Shown one piece after another: positions 11,433-23,338 of a DNA stretch of 64,000 nucleotides. Origin of the DNA: Hordeum vulgare subsp. vulgare (taxonomy: Eukaryota > Streptophyta > Magnoliopsida > Poales > Poaceae); the NCBI RefSeq assembly GCF_904849725.1, contig NC_058518.1, positions 511,363,225-511,427,224 of the forward strand, given 5' to 3'. Numbering within the stretch: position 1 is the stretch's first letter; each line of letters opens with the position of its first letter. The position numbers and the translations under genes were made by a program. Under the pieces are notes generated by a model, which saw nothing but the letters and a program-made list of their open reading frames with translations, was not told where the DNA came from and did no database searches.

Positions 11433-11910
11433 TGATACGTCTCCATCGCATCTATAATTTTTGATTGTTTCTTGCCAATATTCTAAAACTTTCATATACT
11501 TTTGGCAACTTTTTATACTATTTTTGGGACTAACATATTGATCCAGTGCCCGGTGCCAGTTCCTCTTTGTTGCATGTTTTTTGTTTCGCAGAATCTCCAT
11601 ACCGAACAAAGTCCAAACGTAATAAGAACTTATGGGGATTTTTTTTGGAATATTTATGATTTTTGGGAAGAAGAATCAACGCGAGGCGATACACGGAGTG
11701 CCCACAAGCCCTGTAGCCGCGGCCAGGGGGTGGGCCCGCGGCTAGCAGGCTTGTGGCCACTCCTTAAGGTGGTTGGTTCCCTTCTTTCGCTGCAAGAAAG
11801 ATAATATCCAGAAACAAATTGTGTTAAAATTTCAGCCCAATCGGAGTTACGGATCTCCGGGAATTTAAGAAACGGTGAAATGCAGAATCTGGGAGCGCAG
11901 AAACAGAAGG

Positions 11911-11954
<44 letters not shown>

Positions 11955-12992
11955 AATCTCGGAGGGGCTCTCGCCCCTCCGCCGCTATGGAGACCATGGA
12001 CTAGAGGGGAAACCCTTCTCCCATCTAGGGAGGAGGTGAAGGAAGAAGAAGAAGGAGGGGGCTCTCTCCCCCTCTCTCCCGGCGGCGCCGGAACGCCGCC
12101 CGGGACATCAACGTGTGACGGCGATCTACACCAACACCTCCATCATCTTCACCAACATCTCCATCATCTTCCCCCATCTATATTCAGCGGTTCACTCTCC
12201 CGCAACCCGCTGTACGCTCTACTTGAACATGGTGTTTTATGCTACATATTATTATCCAATGATGTGTTGCTATCCTATGATGTCTGAGTAGATTATCGTT
12301 GTCCTATCCGTGATTGATGAATTGCTATGATTGGTTTAATTTGCTTGTGGTTATGTTGCTGTCCTTTGGTTCCCATCATATGATCGCGCGCGTGGATCAC
12401 ACCATAGGGTTAGTTGTATGTTGATAGGACTATGTATTGGCAGGCTAGAGTGACAGAAGCTTCAAACCTAGCATAGAAATTGATGCATATGGGACTGAAG
12501 GGGGACCAATATATCTTATTGCTATGGTTGGGTTTTACCTTAATGAACGTTAGTAGTTGCGGACGCTTGCTAATAGTTCCAATCATAGGTGCATAGAATT
12601 CCAAGTAAGGAATGACATGCTAGCAGAGGCCTCTCCCACATGATACTTGCTATCGATCTAGTAACGTAGTCAATTGCTTAGGGACAATTCCGCAACTCCT
12701 ACCACCACTTTTTTACACTCGTTAGACACTCGTATTTGTTTATTTATCTAACCAGCCCCTAGTTTTATTTACGTGTTCTTTACTTTCTTGCTAGCCTATC
12801 CTATCACTCCTACAAAGTACTTCTAGTTTCATACTTGTTCTAGGTAAAGCGAACGTAAAGTGTGCGTAGAGTTGTATCGATGGTCGATAGAACTTGTGGG
12901 AATATTTGTCCTACCTTTAGCTCCTCGTTGGGTTCGACACTCTTACTTATCGAGAAAGGCTACAATTGATCCCCTATACTTGTGGGTTATCA
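11433..12992 (+). repeat. LTR shared by A1 (as 3' LTR) and A2 (as 5' LTR)
   Basis: Starts TGATACGTCTCC and ends GGGTTATCA. A polypurine tract lies immediately left and a primer site immediately right, so this one LTR serves as the 3' end of A1 and the 5' end of A2. It contains an AG microsatellite (about 11917-11950) that is much shorter in the A2 3' LTR. Confidence 0.85.
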
Positions 12993-13003
12993 AGGCCTTT
13001 TTC

Positions 13004-13021
13004 TGGCGCCGTTGCCGGGGA
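13004..13021 (+). promoter_or_regulatory. A2 primer binding site, tRNA-Asp type
   Basis: TGGCGCCGTTGCCGGGGA starts 12 bp after the LTR end. It matches the expected complement of the plant tRNA-Asp 3' end and is the usual primer site of this element group. A5 carries the same 18-mer. Confidence 0.8.
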
Positions 13022-13115
13022 CCAATAGCGTGGGGTGAATATCCTTGTGTGTTCTTGTTTGCTTTATCACTAAGTAGATTTATTTGCTGTTCTAAGTTGT
13101 TCTCTATCTTTAGTT

Positions 13116-14286
13116 ATGGATATGGAACACGAAATACCAAAAAAATTAGGTGTACTTGCTACTCATGGAGATGGGGAACCTCCTAAATCCCTCGAGGCTC
13201 GTTATGTGGAAAATATTATGTACATATTTAATAATCCTGAGAAAGCCCCATTCAATTATATAATGGGATACACGTTGGATCAACGTGATACTTTAGGGAT
13301 TATCGTTTGACTCAAAAGGTAAACTTTTATGGGATCAAATCTATTTGTTGAAATGGTATGCTTGGGAACTATGCAAGAGATATGGTGTTACTTGTTGCTC
13401 TAGGATGAAGTCTCCACACCTTCCATTTTCTTGTGAATTTAATGATCATAGAACCTTGGCTTCTTATGCTAATGGTATATATGATTACTATGATGTGGAG
13501 CAAATAGAAGAGTTTGTTGCTTTTATGGGTGCTTACGAAATTGAGGCTGTGTTTAAAGGGTGTGATGATAATGATGATGCTCCTTACCTATCTGAAAATT
13601 TGGCTATGATTCGTTATTGTTATACTAGTTATGAATATAATGCCCATATTGAAAGATTTAAGGAGAAATTATATGCTGCCCAAGAAGAGACTATTATTTT
13701 GCAGGAAACTTTGGAAGAAGAAAATGCTGAAATTGTGAGCTCATTAGATGAAAAAGATGAAGAGGAGAGCGAAGAACAAAAGGAGGAAGAGCGGACTAGC
13801 TACCCGTGTCCACCTTCTAATGAGAGTAACTCTTCTACTCATACATTATTTAATTTCCCTTCGTTCTTACCGAAGGATGATTGCTATGATCCCTTGGATT
13901 CGTTTGAAATATCCCTTTTTGATGAACTTGATGCATGCTATGCTTGTGGCCATGTTGCCAATATGAATGATGCTTATGAAGATGAGCTAGCTATAGTCCC
14001 TTATGTTAAACATGATGATTTTGATGAATATAATATGCATGTGCTTGCTGCTCCTACTTGTAGTTATTATGAGAGAGGAACTACATCTCCACCTCTCTAT
14101 GTTTCCAATACGATAAAATTGCAAGAAACTGCTTATGCTATGTATTGGCCTTTACTTGGTGTTAATGAATTGTTCTTTTATGACATGCCAATGCGTAGGA
14201 AGAGAGTTAGACTTCTTCATTGCTTGATATATGTTACCTTGTGCTCACTACTAAATTTCAAATCATTGCTAATTAAAAGGCTTTGA
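13116..14286 (+). pseudogene. A2 acidic ORF of unknown function, one frameshift
   Basis: The first segment starts at ATG 13116 and breaks at 13308-13310; a second frame is open through 14286. Read through the shift, the two join naturally near 13300, so a small indel there broke one gene of about 390 codons. The middle has a Glu/Lys-rich, probably helical stretch (near 13640-13800). The C-terminal third holds YYERG, SNTIKL, then MPMRRKRVRL. A5's ORF has the matching blocks YYERG, CNSIKL and IPMHRKWVRLK, so both belong to one protein family despite very different N-terminal parts. No gag, zinc-knuckle, protease or polymerase motif is visible. It occupies the place of gag-pol right after the primer site. 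I do not recognise a function. Confidence 0.55.
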
Positions 14287-17136
14287 TATACCTTGGGATC
14301 CGGGTGGATCCATTACTTGAGCACTTTATGCCTAGCTTAATTGCTTTAAAGAAAGCGTTGTCTGGGAGACGACCTGAAAGTTTTAGAGAGTCATTTATTT
14401 CTGTTGAGTGCTTTTATTTTGTTTAAAAACAAAAAAAATATAGAGGGGAACTTAAAAACTTTTTCAAAAAGAGAAGCGATTGAAAGGTGATGCATTGCGG
14501 AAGTGAGGGTCGACCTTGAACACTTGTGTTCATGCTCATGGAAACAATGTAGAATTTTTCAAGGAAGTTTCTCACAAAAATAATTATCCCCTTGTACAAT
14601 TCCTTTGTGTTTTTTTAAAAATAATGTGCCAAGTAAAGCCTTTACGATTAGTTTGGGTGATAGTTGTTTGATCACGCTGAGAAAAGACAGAAACTTTCTG
14701 GTCACGAAATTAATTTTCATTTTTATTCTGGAAGATCTTTTGAGTTGATTCTTTTTGCTCCTGATTTATATGCAAATTTTCCAGACGTTCGTAATGTTTC
14801 AGATTTTTTGAGATATCAGAAGTATACGGAATATACACATTGCTACAGACTTTTCTGTTTTGACAGATTCTGTTTTCTATGCATTGTTCTCTTATTTTGA
14901 TGAATCTATGGGTAGTATCGGGGGGATGAACAATGGTGAAGTTGGATTACAGTAGATATAATGTTAATATGAATTTAGAATGAGTTCACAATAGTACTTG
15001 AAGTGGTGATTTATTTTATTATACTAACGGATCTCACGAAGTTTTGTTGAGTTTTGTGTGATTGAAGTTTTTAAGTTTTGGGTGAGAGCACGATGGATGA
15101 AGGAATAAGGAGAGGCAAGAGCCTAATCTTGGGGATGCCTGAGGCACCCCAAGGTAATATTCGTCTACAATCTATCGGTAATTTACTCGGAGCTATATTT
15201 TAATTAGTCACATGATATGTGCAAATGCTTGGATCGTCTTTTGTGTTTATTTTTCCTTTTTCTTTTATGCACCATGCTGGTATGAGATAGTCCTTGGTTG
15301 GCTTTACAGAATGCTTCTTGTGCTTCACTTATATCTTTTGAAGTTTGGATTGCCTGTTTCCCTACACTTAGAAAACCGCCATTTGTAGAATGCTCTTTTG
15401 CTTCACTTATATTTGTTTGAGCGGGGCATATATTTTGTAGAAAGAATTAAACTCTCATGCTTCACTTATACCTATTTAGAGAGTTAACAGGAGTTGGTCA
15501 TTCACATGGTTAGTCATAAAATCCTACATAAAACTTGCAGATCACTGAATATGATATGATTGATTCCTTGCAACAGTTTTGCGACATGAATATGTGATAT
15601 TAGAGTCATGCTAGTGAGTAATTGTGATTCCCGTAGCATGCACGTCTGGTGAACCGTTATGTGATGAAGTCGGAGCATGATTTATTTATTGATTGTCATC
15701 CTTTGTGTGGAGGTCGGGATCGCGCGATGGTTAACTCCTACCAACCTTTCCCCTAGGAGCATGCGTGTAGTACCTTGTTTCGATGACTAATAGACTTTTG
15801 CAATAAGTATGTGAGTTCTTTATGACTAATGTTGAGTCCATGGATTATACGCACTCTCACCCTTCTACCATTGCTAGCCTCTCTAGTACCGCGTAACTTT
15901 CGCCAGTGCATTACACCCACCATATAGCCTCCCTCAAAACAGCCACCATACCTACCTATTATGGCATTTTCATAGCCATTCCGAGATATATTGCCATGCA
16001 ACTACCACCGTTCCATCTCATGACATGTGCCAGCACTTCCATATTGCGATTGCATGATCGTAAGATAGCTAGCATGATGTTTCCATGGCTTGTCCGTTTT
16101 TTGATGTCGTTGTTATGCTAGATCATTGTCACGGTACACTACCGAAGGCATTTCATATAGAGTCATCATTGCTCTAAGTATTGAGTTGTAAGTGTGATGA
16201 TCATTATTAATAGAGCATTGTCCCATGTGAGGAAATAAAGAGGCCAGCGAAGCCCATTTACAAAAAAAGAGGCCAAAGATGCCCACCAAAATAAAATAAA
16301 ATATATCAAAAAAGAAGCCAAAGAGCCCACAAAAAAAAGAGAACAGAGAGGAGGGACAATTGCTACTATCATCTTTCCACACTTGTGTTTCAAATAACAC
16401 TATGATCTTCATGACAGAGAGTCTCCTATGTTGTCACTTCCATATACTAGTGGGAAATTTTCATTATATAACTTGGCTTGTATATTCCAATGATGGGCTT
16501 CCTCAAAATTGCCCTAGGTCTTCGTGAGCAAGCAAGTTGGGTGCACACCCACTAGTTTCTTTTGTGAGCTTTCATACACTTATAAGCTCTAGTGCATCCG
16601 TTGCGTCGCCATCCCTACTCACTCACATTGATATCTATTGATGGGCATCTCCATAGCCCGTTGATACGCCTAGTTGATGTGAGACTATCTCCTCCTTTTT
16701 TGTCTTCTCCACGACCACCATATTCTATTCCACCTATAGTTCTCTGTCCATGGCTCACGCTCATGTATTGCGTGAAAGTTGAAAAGGTTTGAGAACACTA
16801 ACGTATGAAACAATTGCTTGGCTAAAACCGGGGTTGTGCATGATTTAAATACGTTGTGTGGGGAAGATGGAGCATAGTCAGACTATATGATTTTGTAGGG
16901 ATAACTTTATTTGGCCATGATATTTTGAGAAGACATGATTGCTTTGTTAGTATGCTTGAAATATTATTGTCTTTATGTCAAATGATAGCCTATTGTTTCG
17001 AATCACTCGTGTTTTAGTATCCATGCCATGATTAGATTATATGATCAAGATTATGTTAGGTAGCATTCCACATCAAAAATTATCTTTTTTATCATTTACC
17101 TACTCGAGGACGAGCAGGAATTAAGCTTGGGGATGT
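14287..17136 (+). other. A2 non-coding 3' internal region
   Basis: About 2.85 kb with no convincing ORF, yet clearly related to the tails of A3 (minus strand), A4 and, in its early part, A5. Landmarks: a short block with GCGTTGTCTGGGAG near 14356; one copy of CTTGGGGATGCC near 15127; three spaced copies of the GCTTCACTTATA motif near 15322, 15400 and 15459; and the terminal polypurine stretch ending GCTTGGGGATGT just before 17137. Conservation of a non-coding tail among several elements suggests RNA-level functions such as packaging (inference). Confidence 0.6.
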
Positions 17137-18670
17137 TGATATGTCTGCATCATATCTATAATTTTTGATTGTTTCTTGCCAATATTCTACAACTTTCATA
17201 TACTTTTGCCTACTTTTTATACTATTTTTGGGACTAACATATTGATCCAGTGCCAGTGCCAGTTCCTGTTTGTTGCATGTTTTTTGTTTCGCAGAATATC
17301 CATACCAAACGAAGTCCAAACGTAATAAAAACTTATGGGGATTTTTTTGGAATATTTATGATTTTTGGGTAGAAGAATCAACGCGAGGCGATGCACGGAG
17401 TGCCCACAAGCCCTGTAGACGCGGCCAGGGGTTGGTCCCACGGCTGGTAGGCTTGTGGCTACTCCTTAAGGCGGTTGGTACCCTTCTTTCGCCACAAGAA
17501 AGATAATATCCGGAATAAAATCGTGTTAAAAGTTCAGACCAATCGGAGTTACGGATCTCCGGGAATTTAAGAAACGGTGAAACGCAGAATCTGGGAGCGC
17601 ATAAACAGAAGAACACGGAGAGAGAGATCCAATCTCGGAGGGGCTCTCGCCCCTCCGCCGCCATGGAGACCATGGACCAGAGGGGAAGCCCTTCTCCCAT
17701 CTAGGGAGGAGGTCAAGGAAGAAGAATAAGGAGGGGGGCTCTTTCCCCCTCTCTCCCGGCGGTGCCGGAACGCCGCCCGGGACATCATCGTGTGACGGCG
17801 ATCTACACCAACACCTCTGTCATCTTCACCAACATCTCCATCATCTTCCCCCATCTACATTCAGCGGTTCACTCTCCCGCAACCCGCTGTACACTCTACT
17901 TGAACATGACGCTTTATGCTACATATTATTATCCAATGATGTGTTGCTATCCTATGATGTCTGAGTAGATTATCGTTGTCCTATCGGTGATTGATGAATT
18001 GCTATGATTGGTTTAATTTGCTTGTGGTTATGTTGCTGTCCTTTGGTTCCCATCATATGATCGCGCGCGCAGATCACACCATAGGGTTAGTTGTATGTTG
18101 ATAGGACTATGTATTGGCAGGCTAGAGTGACATAAGCTTCAAACCTAGCATAGAAATTGATGCATATGGGATTGAAGGGGGACCAATATATCTTATTGCT
18201 ATGGTTGGGTTTTACCTTAATGAACGTTAGTAGTTGCAGACGCTTGCTAATAGTTCCAATCATAAGTGGACATAATTCCAAGTAATGGATGACATGCTAG
18301 CAGAGGCCTCTCCCACATGATACTTGCTATCGATCTAGTAACGTAGTCAATTGCTTAGGGACAATTCCGCTACTCCTACCACCACTTTTCCACACTCGTT
18401 AGACACTCGTAGTTGTTTCTTTATCTAACCAGCCCCTAGTTTTATTTACGTGTTCTTTACTTTCTTGCTAGCCTATCCTATCACTCCTACAAAGTACTTC
18501 TATTTTCATACTTGTTCTAGGTAAAGCGAACATAAAGTGTGCGTAGAGTTGTATCGGTGGTCGATAGAACTTGAGGGAATATTTGCCCTACCTTTAGCTC
18601 CTCATTGGGTTCGACACTCTTACTTTCTCAAACTTTTTATAACTATCACGCAAGTAATTGTGGGTTATCA
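17137..18670 (+). repeat. A2 3' LTR with a rewritten 3' end
   Basis: Starts TGATATGTCTGC, aligned with the shared LTR at 11433. Near the end, 18626-18657 does not match the other LTR. It is replaced by sequence related to the flanking A3 tail, after which the LTR's own last bases, TTGTGGGTTATCA (18658-18670), resume. Confidence 0.75.
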
Positions 18671-21093
18671 TTGGCCAAGTAATTGTTTTTGCACTCTTAC
18701 TTTCTCAAACTTTTTATAACTATCATGCAATACATGAGCGCGAGCCATGGATATAACACTATAGGTGGAATAAAGTGCGGTGGTGGTTGTGAGACAAAAA
18801 GGAGGAGATGGTCACACTGACTCGGCGTATCAATAGGCTATGGAGATGCCCATTAATAGATATCAATGTGAATGAGTAGGGATTGCCATACAAGAGATGC
18901 ACTAGAGCTATAAGTATGTGAAAGCTCAAGAGGAAAACTAGTGGGTGTGCATCCAACTTGCTTGCTTAGGAAGACATAGGGCAATTTTGAGGAAGCCCAT
19001 CATTGGAATATACAAGCCAAGTTATAAAAACGAATATTCCCACTAGCATATGGTAGTGACAAAGCAATAAGCTCTCAATCATGAAGAACATGGTCCTAAC
19101 ATGAAGCACAAGTGTGGAAAAAGATAGTAGCATTGTTCCTTCTCTCTTTTTCTCTCTTTTTTTCATTTGGGCTCTTAGGTCTTTTTTTTCTTTTCTCTTT
19201 TTATGTCTTTGGGCTCTTTGGCCTCTTTTTTTTCCTCATATGGGACAATGCTCTAATGATGATGATCATCACACTTTTATTTACTCGTAGCTCAAAGATC
19301 ACAATGATGATGACTCCAAAGGAAATGCCTCCGAAAGTGTACCGGGATGTGCAACGATCTAGTATGGCGTGTGACGTTGAAACATCTCGCTAGCTATCTT
19401 ACGATCATGCAATGGCAATATGAGAGTGATGACACAAGTCATGAGACGGAACGGTGGGAGTTGCATGGAAATATATCTCGGAATGCCTATGAAAATGCCA
19501 TAGTAGGTAGGTATGGTGGCTGTTTTGAGGAAGGAATTTGGTGGGTTTGAGTACCTGCGAGAATTGCGCGGCACTAGAGAGGCTAGCAATGGTGGAAGGT
19601 GAAAGTGCATCTATACTATGGGCTCACATTAGTCATGAAGAACTCACATACTTATTGTGAAAGTTTTTATTAGTAATCGAAACAAAGTGCTAAACGCATA
19701 CTCCGAGGGGAAGGGTTGGTAGGTGTAAACCATCGCGCGATCCCGACCTCAACACAAAGGATGACAATCAATAGATCAATTATGCTCCGACTTCCTAACA
19801 TAGCGGTTCACCATACGTGCATGCTACGGGAATCACTAACTTCAACACAAGTATTTCTAGATTCACAACACCCTACTAACATAACTCTCAATATTACCAA
19901 ATCCATGTCTCAAAACTAATTGAGAGGAATCAAAACTTCTCTTTCTACTCAATGCACATGAAGATGGAGGTTTTTTCATCCTCTTTGAGTACCTAACATA
20001 TTTGGGACTACTTTCATAGCATAAGCCAACTACCAAATCATGACCGCCGTGCTCTAAAGATATAAGTGAAGCACAAGAGCGAAAGTATCTAGCTCAAAAG
20101 ATATAAGTGAAGCACTAGAGCAAAAGTATCTAGCTTAAAAGATATAAGTGAAGCACTATGAGCATTCTAGCAAAATCACGATGAGTGCATGTATCTCTCT
20201 CTCAAAAAGGTGTGCATCAAGGATGATTTTGACACAACAAAAATAAAAGACTCCTAAGATACAAAACGCTCCAAGCAAAACACATATCATGTGGTGAATA
20301 AAAATATAGCTCCAAGTAGTGTTACCGATGGATTGAAGACGAAAGAGGGGATGCCTTCCCGGGGCATCCCCAAGCTTAGGATTTTTGGTGTCCTTGAATT
20401 TGGATTGGGATGCCTTGGGCATCACCAAGCTTGAGCTCTTTACACTCCTTATCTCTTTGTCCATGAGAACATCACCCAAAACTTGAAAACTTCACAACAC
20501 AAAACTTAAACACAAACTTGTGATAACATTAGTACAAGAAAACAAACTACCACTTCTTTTGGTACTGTAGAAAATTTGAATTCCATCTATATTGATGATG
20601 GGCTACTGTATTCTCACTTTTCCATGGCTAGTACCCCCCGATACTAACCATAGTTTCATCAAAACAAGCAACCAACTCAACAAAAACAGAATCTGTCAAA
20701 AACAGACCAGTCTGTAGCAATCTGTATACTTAGTATACTTCTGTTACCTCAAGAAATCTGAAACATTACGATTGACTAGGAAAAACGCATATAAATTAGC
20801 AGCAAAAATAATCAACTCAAAAGCTCTTTCTGAATAGAAATGAAAAATCATCTCGTGAGCGAAAAGTTTCTGTCTTTTTCCAGCAAGATCAAACAACCAT
20901 TACCAAGACTAGTGAGCGAAAAGTTTATGGCTTTGCTTGGCTCAAACATAAAAAGAAACACAAAATACACAATCACAACAGAATTGTAAAAGTGTGGACG
21001 CAAAAAAACAGAAAGAAAAAGATAAATTCATTGGGTCGCCTCCTAACAAGCGCTATTGTTTCACGCCCTTAGCTAGGCATAGAAGCGATAGAA
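18671..21093 (-). other. A3 non-coding 3' internal region
   Basis: Minus-strand counterpart of the A4 tail. It carries the three spaced repeat copies (reverse-complement forms near 20059, 20100 and 20140), the palindromic block GGGGATGCC...GGCATCCCC near 20350-20375, and the short stem TTGGG...CCCAA near 21030-21070. No ORF here resembles a known protein. Confidence 0.6.
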
Positions 21094-23091
21094 TCACGTA
21101 TCGTCGTCTTTGGTGCTCAAACCATAAGTAGCCCTCATCATGGATTCATAAGGCAACCTTATTTTCTTTCTAGGAAAGTGTTCCATGCCCTTCCTTAAAG
21201 GAAATTGAAATCTAATATTCCCTTCCTTCATATCGATGATAGCACCGATAGGCCCTAGGAAAGGTCTACCAAGAATAATAGGGCATGAAGGATTGCAATC
21301 AATGTCATGCACAATGAAATCCACGGGTACATAGTTCCTATTTGCAATAATAAGAACATCATTGATCCTTCCCATGGGTTTCTTGACAGTAGAATCAGCA
21401 AGATGCAGAGAACACTCTTCAATCTCATTAAAACCCAGAATATCACATAAAGACTTTGGAATCGCAGAAACACTAGCACCCAAATCGCACAAAGCATTGC
21501 ACTCATAGTATTTGATTTTGATTTTGATGGTAGGTTCCCACTCATCATGAAGTTTTCTAGGGATAGAGACTTCCAATTCAAGTTTCTCTTCAATAGATTT
21601 TATCATAGCTTAGACGATATGATCGGTAAAGGCCTTGTTTTGGCTATAAGCGTGTGGAGAGTTCAACATGGATTTCATTACTACTCAAAGTTTTAACGTC
21701 TTCTACTCCACTTTTAATGCTTTTAGCATCAAGATAGATGGACTCCGAATCATTGGGGCACTTTTCAACCAAAGTGGATTCATATCCAGCCCCATAATCA
21801 TTAGGGTAGACACAAGAAAACAAAGATTCAATGGGAGTCACACCAAGCACTTTAAGATCTTCATGATTCTCATAACGAGAACACGCCTTTTTAAGCCATT
21901 CATGTCTAGCATGAATTTGGGCGGTTCTTTCTTGGCTCTCAATCATGGAAACACGCATAGCTTTCAAAGTTTCATCCATGTTGATTTTGGGAGGAGCACA
22001 TCTAACTTTCAAAGCATCAACATCACAAGAAATTCTATCCACGCTCTTAGCCAAATCGTCAATTTTGAGTAGTTTTTCCTCTATGGACGCATTGAAAATC
22101 TTTCAAGAGTTGATGAACTCTTTGATATTACTCTCTAGATCAGAGGGTAATCTATTGTAATTTCCATAAGTATTGTTGTAGGAGTTGCCAAAGTTATTAG
22201 AGGAGTTACTAGGAAAAGGCCTAGGAACATAGTTTCCTCTAAAAGCGTTGTTGTTGCCAAAATTATTCCTACCAACAAAATTAACGTCCAAGCTAGCGTT
22301 GCTACTCTCAATCAAAGAAGAAAAAGGCATATCATTAGGATCCAAAGGAGCACTTCTACTAGCAACCAAATTCATTAACTCGTCCATCTTAGCACTCAAC
22401 GAGTTAATTTCTTCTATTGCGTGTACCTTCTTACTAGTAGGTGACCTTTCAGTGTGCCATTGAGAATAGTTTGTCATGATGTTATCTAAGAGTTTTGTGG
22501 CTTCCCCTAACGTGATTTCCATGAATGTTCCACCTGAGGCAGAGTCCAACATATTTCTAGAAGCAAAATTCAAGCCAGCGTAAAAGATTTGAATAATCAT
22601 CCAAAGACTCAAGCCATGAGTGGGATAATTTCTAATCATTAATTTCATTCTCTCCCAAGCTTGTGCAACATGCTCATGATCAAGTTGCTTGAAATTCATG
22701 ATATCATTATGGAGAGAGATGATCTTAGCCGGCGGAAAATACTTGGATATAAGCATCTTTGCACTTATCCCAAGAATCGATACTATTTTTGGGCAAAGAA
22801 GAAAACCAAGTTTTTGCACGATCTCGCAACGAGAAAGGAAAAAAGCTTCAATTTAATCACGTCATTATCCACATCTTTTTTCTTTTGCATATCGCAAAGC
22901 TCAATGAAGGTATTAAGATGGGATGCGGCATCTTCACTAGGAAGGCTAAAGAATTGCTCTTTCATAACAAGATTCAGCAAAGCGGCATTGATGTCGTATG
23001 ACTCCGCACTAGTGGCGGGAGCAATCGGAGTACTAATAAAATCATTATTATTAGTATTCGAGAAGTCACAGAGTTTGGTGTTTTCGTTCAT
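21094..23091 (-). pseudogene. gag-pro: A3 gag-protease, broken
   Basis: Starts at the ATG read from 23091 (MNENTKLCDF). The Athila-type Gag core (KYFPPAKIISL, NFKQLDHEHVAQAWER, WMIIQIFYAGL) lies near 22760-22560, then an Asn/Gly-rich stretch. The aspartic protease carries CDLGASVSAIP near 21490; D-L-G-A is usual for the Athila lineage, so it is not a lost active site. Damage seen: a frame change at a T6 run near 22845, also present in A4; TGA in place of CAA near 22105; a deletion of roughly 75 bp near 21660 relative to A4; and a stop near 21610. The last 170 codons, with the protease, remain open to 21094. There is no Pol after the protease. Confidence 0.8.
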
Positions 23092-23289
23092 GGTGACTTC
23101 AGCAAGCAAGCAAGCACACAAGAAAACAAAGAGCACGCGAGAAAAAGGGCGAACAAAAAGGCGAACGAAAAAGGAAAATTGGTGAAGTGGGGGAGAGGAA
23201 AACGAGAGGCAACTCGCAAACAAAGTAAATGCAAGAGATGAGTTTGCGACACCTACTTGGATGAGTTCTTGACTTGATCTTCCTCCCCC

Positions 23290-23338
23290 GCAATGGCGCC
23301 AGAAATTCTTCTGCTATCCCAAAGACAACAGCGCCATA
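23290..23338 (-). promoter_or_regulatory. A3 primer region with two primer-site-like copies
   Basis: On the minus strand the LTR end ...GTCAACA is followed after 2 bp by TGGCGCTGTTGTCTTTGGGA, and about 30 bp later by TGGCGCCATTGCGGGGGA. Both resemble the tRNA-Asp primer site. The second is the better match. The LTR end is placed by the first copy and by the CA terminus, so it is less certain than other boundaries. Confidence 0.55.

Larger units (their letters stand above)
11433..18670 (+). mobile_element. A2: non-autonomous Athila-type LTR element
   Basis: LTR 11433-12992, internal region 12993-17136, LTR 17137-18670. The primer site is of tRNA-Asp type. The only coding remnant is an acidic ORF without gag, protease, reverse transcriptase or integrase motifs. 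With the A1 tail and shared LTR it forms a tandem with a 5704-bp period (11433 to 17137). I could not find target duplications, as expected if the tandem arose by unequal recombination. Confidence 0.75.

Noticed and set aside
11917..11950. AG microsatellite in the A1/A2 LTR
   Set aside because: Simple repeat expansion; shorter in the partner LTR, no sign of function.
21490..21510. DLGA in place of DSGA in the A3 protease as a lost active site
   Set aside because: D-L-G-A is common in Athila-type proteases, so it is not evidence of damage.
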